A program made the translations under genes and the position numbers. Shown here one piece after another: positions 15,704-16,260 of a DNA stretch of 16,260 nt. How positions within the stretch are numbered: position 1 is the first letter of the stretch; each line of letters opens with the position of its first letter. Below the pieces are notes generated by a model, which was given only the letters and a program-made list of their open reading frames with translations, was not told the origin of the DNA and ran no database searches. The stretch covers positions 1-16,260 of the forward strand of contig CAMFKC010000008.1 of assembly GCA_945956975.1 (NCBI GenBank), written 5' to 3'. Origin of the DNA: an uncultured Methylocystaceae bacterium (GTDB taxonomy: Bacteria; Pseudomonadota; Alphaproteobacteria; Rhizobiales; Beijerinckiaceae).

Positions 15704-16260
15704 GTGACCTTCTCCCTCATCACCGAGCAACTCCTCAACGGCGTGCAACTCGGCGTCATGTTGTTCCTGATGTCGGCGGGCCTCACGCTCGTTTTCGGCA
15801 TCATGAACTTTATCAATCTCACGCATGGCTCGCTCTACATGATCGGCGCTTTTGCGGGCGCTGCGACACAGGCGGCGACCGGATCCTTCCCGCTCGCCAT
15901 CCTCGCTGCGCCTCTTGCCGCCGCCATTGCCGGGCTGGCCCTGGAAAGTGTTCTCTTCCGACGCTTCTACGGACGCGATCATCTCGACCAGGTGCTCGTC
16001 ACCTTCGGCTCCATCCTCGCGCTCAACGAAGCGACGCGCATGGTGTTCGGTCTCACGCCGCTGCGCATGAACCTGCCGCAGGCGCTGGCTGGCCACGTCA
16101 ACGTCTTCGGCGTGCCCTATCCAGCTTTCCGCCTCGCCATTCTCGTCACGGGTTTGATCGTTGCAGGGCTTCTCTATCTCGTCATCATGCGCACGCGCAT
16201 CGGCATGTGGGTGCGCGCGGGCGCGAGCAACCGGCCGATTGCTTCCGCCATGGGCGTCAA
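15704..16260 (+). CDS. livH: Branched-chain amino acid ABC transporter permease, LivH type (partial, runs off window)
   Basis: This partial permease has 185 codons and no stop before the window end. The predicted start is GTG at 15704, with AAGGA nine bases upstream. Translation gives MTFSLITEQLLNGVQLGVML, followed by SAGLTLVFGIMNFINLTHGSLYMIGAF, the LivH signature in the first membrane helices. Further hydrophobic segments lie at about 63-82, 97-112 and 143-162. Near the end, RAGASNRPIASAMGV resembles the cytoplasmic loop that docks on the ATPase. LivH forms the membrane channel with LivM. LivM and the ATPases LivG and LivF are presumably beyond the window. Probable partner: the binding protein just upstream. 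Confidence 0.93.
   Translation, partial: MTFSLITEQLLNGVQLGVMLFLMSAGLTLVFGIMNFINLTHGSLYMIGAFAGAATQAATGSFPLAILAAPLAAAIAGLALESVLFRRFYGRDHLDQVLVTFGSILALNEATRMVFGLTPLRMNLPQALAGHVNVFGVPYPAFRLAILVTGLIVAGLLYLVIMRTRIGMWVRAGASNRPIASAMGV

Noticed and set aside
15560..15707. Short reading frame in the gap between the binding-protein and permease genes
   Set aside because: It is composed of the palindromic repeat; the peptide (CEERSDEAIQSR type) is the familiar translation of this repeat, not a gene.

Overview
The window looks like an ordinary chromosomal stretch of a GC-rich alphaproteobacterium, most likely of the order Hyphomicrobiales (Rhizobiales). The evidence is the codon use, an OlsB-like ornithine acyltransferase, a thiO-thiS-thiG-thiE operon behind a TPP riboswitch, and several palindromic intergenic repeats of the kind scattered through Hyphomicrobiales genomes. 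I cannot place the genus. I see no phage, CRISPR array, transposase, rRNA or tRNA.

Positions 1-47 are not genomic. They match the end of an Illumina P7/Nextera library adapter: the last bases of P7, an 8-base i7 index, then the 34-base transposase adapter. The window therefore starts at an untrimmed contig end, and the first gene is cut by it.

Layout. On the minus strand at the left are a secreted protein with two ricin-B-like (beta-trefoil) lectin domains (48-1307, truncated) and, upstream of it, a SnoaL/NTF2-like protein (1381-1884). Divergent from these, on the plus strand, come a ComM/YifB-type AAA+ ATPase (2040-3581), a membrane-anchored hybrid histidine kinase with two receiver domains (3652-5400), an OlsB-like acyltransferase (5470-6375), a crotonase-fold protein (6437-7297) and a YgiQ-family radical SAM protein (7406-9472). 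These are co-oriented, but their functions do not form one pathway.

After a 166-bp composite palindromic repeat (9496-9661) lies a TPP riboswitch (9726-9824). It precedes thiO, thiS, thiG and thiE (9941-12608), which make the thiazole half of thiamin and join it to the pyrimidine half. thiC, often first in such operons in this order, is not here. A 23-bp inverted repeat sits between thiG and thiE, and a second copy of the larger palindromic repeat follows thiE.

The right end holds a divergent pair: a zeta-class glutathione S-transferase (maleylacetoacetate/maleylpyruvate isomerase type, minus strand) and a fumarylacetoacetate-hydrolase-family enzyme (plus strand). Together they fit the last two steps of homogentisate or gentisate breakdown. 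Next come a periplasmic branched-chain-amino-acid-type binding protein and, after a third repeat type, the start of a LivH-type permease that runs off the window. The transporter may import an aromatic or amino-acid substrate for this catabolism, but that is inferred from position only.

I found no convincing undescribed system. The points most worth a second look are the adapter contamination and its chimeric protein tail, the composite repeats that share a nested hairpin module, the leader architecture of the thi operon, and the crotonase that lacks the usual catalytic glutamates.
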